A stretch of 64,000 nucleotides of DNA from Streptomyces sp. NBC_00190 (lineage in GTDB: Bacteria; Actinomycetota; Actinomycetes; Streptomycetales; Streptomycetaceae). A program made the translations under genes and the position numbers. Positions 62,640 to 64,000 of the stretch are shown here, piece by piece; position 1 is the stretch's first letter; the number at the start of each line of letters is the position of its first letter. The DNA lies in assembly GCF_036203305.1 (NCBI RefSeq), contig NZ_CP108131.1, forward strand, positions 6,386,001-6,450,000, written 5' to 3'. Under the pieces are notes generated by a model, which was given only the letters and a program-made list of their open reading frames with translations, ran no database searches and was not told the origin of the DNA.

Positions 62640-63470
62640 ATGCATCCCAAGAGGCGCACCCTCGCCCTCGCCCTGCCGGCCACCCTGGCCGCCCTGATGG
62701 GCGCCGCACCCGCCGCACCCGCGAGCGGCCCGGCCGCCGTCGGCGCCGACCGGCACGGACCCAAGCCCACGATCGTCCTGGTCCACGGGGCGTTCGCCGA
62801 CGCCTCCAGCTGGAGCGGCACGATCAGGCGGCTGCAGCGCGCCGGCTACCCCGTCCTGGCCCCCGCCAACCCGCTGCGCGGTCTCGCCGCGGACACCGCC
62901 TACCTGCGCAGCGTGCTGGCCGCCGTCGAGGGCCCCGTCGTCCTGGTCGGCCACTCCTACGGCGGCGCCGTCATCAGTGGCGCCGCGCTGGGCGATAGCC
63001 GTGTGAAGGCCCTCGTCTACATCGCCGCGTTCACCCCGGACAAGGGCGAGAGCGCGGCCGAGCTCGCCGCCAAGTTCCCCGGCTCCACCCTCGGCGACAC
63101 CGTGAACCCGCGGTCGTACCCGCTGCCCGGCGGTGGCACCGGCACCGAACTCGTCATCGAACGGGCCAAGTTCCACCGGCAGTTCGCCGCCGACGTCCCC
63201 GCCGCCGACGCGGCCGTCATGGCCGCGACCCAGCGCCCGGTCGCCACCGCCGCGCTGGAGGAGAAGGCCGGGGAAGCGGCCTGGAAGACGATCCCTTCCT
63301 GGGCGCTGATCGTCACCGCCGACAAGAACATCCCGCCCGCCGCCGAACGGTGGATGGCCCGGCGCGCCGGCTCGCACATCACCGAAGTGGACGCGTCGCA
63401 CGCCGTGGCCGTCTCCCGTCCGGCCGTGGTCGCCGACGTGATCCTCGACGCCGTACGGGCGACCCGCTGA
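62640..63470 (+). CDS. Secreted alpha/beta hydrolase
   Basis: A 276-residue alpha/beta hydrolase with a signal-like N-terminus (LALALPATLAALMGAAPAAP) rather than a twin-Arg motif. The oxyanion region is VLVHGAFADASSW, the nucleophile elbow is GHSYGG with Ser106, and the catalytic His is in VDASHAVAVS near residue 257. The wording HGAFADASSWSG is that of the common actinobacterial esterase family annotated as alpha/beta hydrolase. The substrate is unknown. It lies downstream of the redox cluster and before another hydrolase, 47 nt away, suggesting co-transcription. Confidence 0.88.
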   Translation: MHPKRRTLALALPATLAALMGAAPAAPASGPAAVGADRHGPKPTIVLVHGAFADASSWSGTIRRLQRAGYPVLAPANPLRGLAADTAYLRSVLAAVEGPVVLVGHSYGGAVISGAALGDSRVKALVYIAAFTPDKGESAAELAAKFPGSTLGDTVNPRSYPLPGGGTGTELVIERAKFHRQFAADVPAADAAVMAATQRPVATAALEEKAGEAAWKTIPSWALIVTADKNIPPAAERWMARRAGSHITEVDASHAVAVSRPAVVADVILDAVRATR

Positions 63471-63517
63471 GCCCCCGGCCTGCGCCCTCTCGTACATCCC
63501 CAGAAGGAGAACCCCTT

Positions 63518-64000
63518 GTGAAGAACCGTCCGGTCCTCGAACCCGCCGCCCAGGCCTTCGCCGACGCCACCGCCCAGCCGCCGTACCTCTACCAGATCCC
63601 CGTCGCCGAAGGCCGTAAGGCCGTGGACGGCGTCCAGAGCGGTGAGGGCGTCCCCCTGCCCGAGGTCGACGAGGAGTGGATCACCGTCCACGGCGGCCCG
63701 ACCGGCGACGTCCGCGCCCGGATCGTCCGCCCCCGCGGCGCCACCGGCCCGCTTCCCGTCATCCTCTACATCCACGGCGCGGGCTGGGTCTTCGGCAACG
63801 CCCACACCCACGACCGTCTCGTCCGCGAACTCGCCGTCGGCACCCGGGCGGCCGTGGTGTTTCCCGAGTACGACCTCTCGCCCGAGGCGCGCTACCCCGT
63901 CGCGATCGAGCAGAACTACAGCGTCGCCCAGTGGGTCGCCCGCGAGGGCCACCACAAGGACCTCGACGGCACGCGGATCGCCGTCGCGGGCGACTCTGTG
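63518..64000 (+). CDS. Alpha/beta hydrolase fold-3 (hormone-sensitive-lipase-like), partial
   Basis: The first 161 residues of an alpha/beta hydrolase; the 3' end is beyond the right edge. The oxyanion-hole motif LPVILYIHGAGWVFGN, then DRLVRELAVGTRAAVVFPEY and the nucleophile segment AVAGDSV, are all in place, matching the hormone-sensitive lipase family (HGGGW with GDSAG). GTG at 63518 has AGAAGGAGA 8 nt upstream. It is the last gene of the forward run with the preceding secreted hydrolase. No signal peptide. Confidence 0.85.
   Translation, partial: MKNRPVLEPAAQAFADATAQPPYLYQIPVAEGRKAVDGVQSGEGVPLPEVDEEWITVHGGPTGDVRARIVRPRGATGPLPVILYIHGAGWVFGNAHTHDRLVRELAVGTRAAVVFPEYDLSPEARYPVAIEQNYSVAQWVAREGHHKDLDGTRIAVAGDSV

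Overview
The window looks like a Streptomyces chromosome segment. Coding DNA is uniformly very GC-rich with strong third-position GC. Start codons are often GTG or TTG, and many genes overlap by ATGA or GTGA. Typical streptomycete families are present: an AfsA-like butyrolactone synthase, a SARP regulator, a SpoIIE-type phosphatase, a VanW protein and an NHLM-type peptide exporter. Three genes carry the rare TTA codon (9449, 13531, 38848), which in Streptomyces implies dependence on the bldA tRNA. This assignment comes from sequence character and family knowledge; no database search was run.

Layout. (1) 1-6567, minus strand: a signalling and regulatory operon of AfsA homologue, SARP, LuxR-type ATPase regulator and an acyl-CoA ligase that runs off the left edge. 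(2) 6821-9294: an MFS symporter and an isolated HypE-like protein that lacks the residues needed for hydrogenase maturation. (3) 9422-12314: three overlapping genes joined by a shared glycine-rich motif (GGxxIGxMxGGAVAxG), two of them membrane proteins; function unknown. (4) 12483 to about 40778: a large surface-polysaccharide locus. The forward part has a sugar N-acetyltransferase, a toroid-like unknown protein, a WecG/TagA transferase, a UDP-HexNAc dehydrogenase, a 2-epimerase, a Wzz-like protein, a Wzx flippase, a beta-helix lipoprotein, a GT2 and two methyltransferases. The reverse parts hold a GT2, a Wzz-Wzy fusion, and an operon of a Gfo/Idh oxidoreductase, an epimerase, two DegT aminotransferases, a PglD/NeuD acetyltransferase, a large secreted protein and a GT2. 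A further GT2, an MFS transporter and a TolB-like protein close the locus. Together the sugar genes match all five steps of the WbpA-B-E-D-I route to UDP-ManNAc(3NAc)A. No priming phosphoglycosyltransferase or BY-kinase is visible.

(5) 40879-49611: VanW protein, SpoIIE phosphatase with its own sensor and anti-sigma-type kinase domain, a Tat-exported L-glutamate-oxidase-family amine oxidase, and a CASTOR/POLLUX-type channel. (6) 50165-56513: an NHLM-type secretion operon of a 79-residue double-glycine-leader peptide, a strong hairpin, an HlyD-like adaptor, a C39 peptidase ABC exporter and a second ABC exporter. No modifying enzyme and no cysteine in the precursor are seen. (7) 56772-58545: a noticeably less GC-rich unknown membrane protein and a small secreted protein. 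(8) 59243-64000: a stress/redox set of isochorismatase-fold hydrolase, DoxX, Dps, an FAD disulfide-reductase homologue missing its catalytic His, and two alpha/beta hydrolases, the last cut by the right edge.

The most unusual items are the peptide exporter operon, the Wzz-Wzy fusion, the complete diamino-uronic-acid pathway split over two operons, and the glycine-motif three-gene set.
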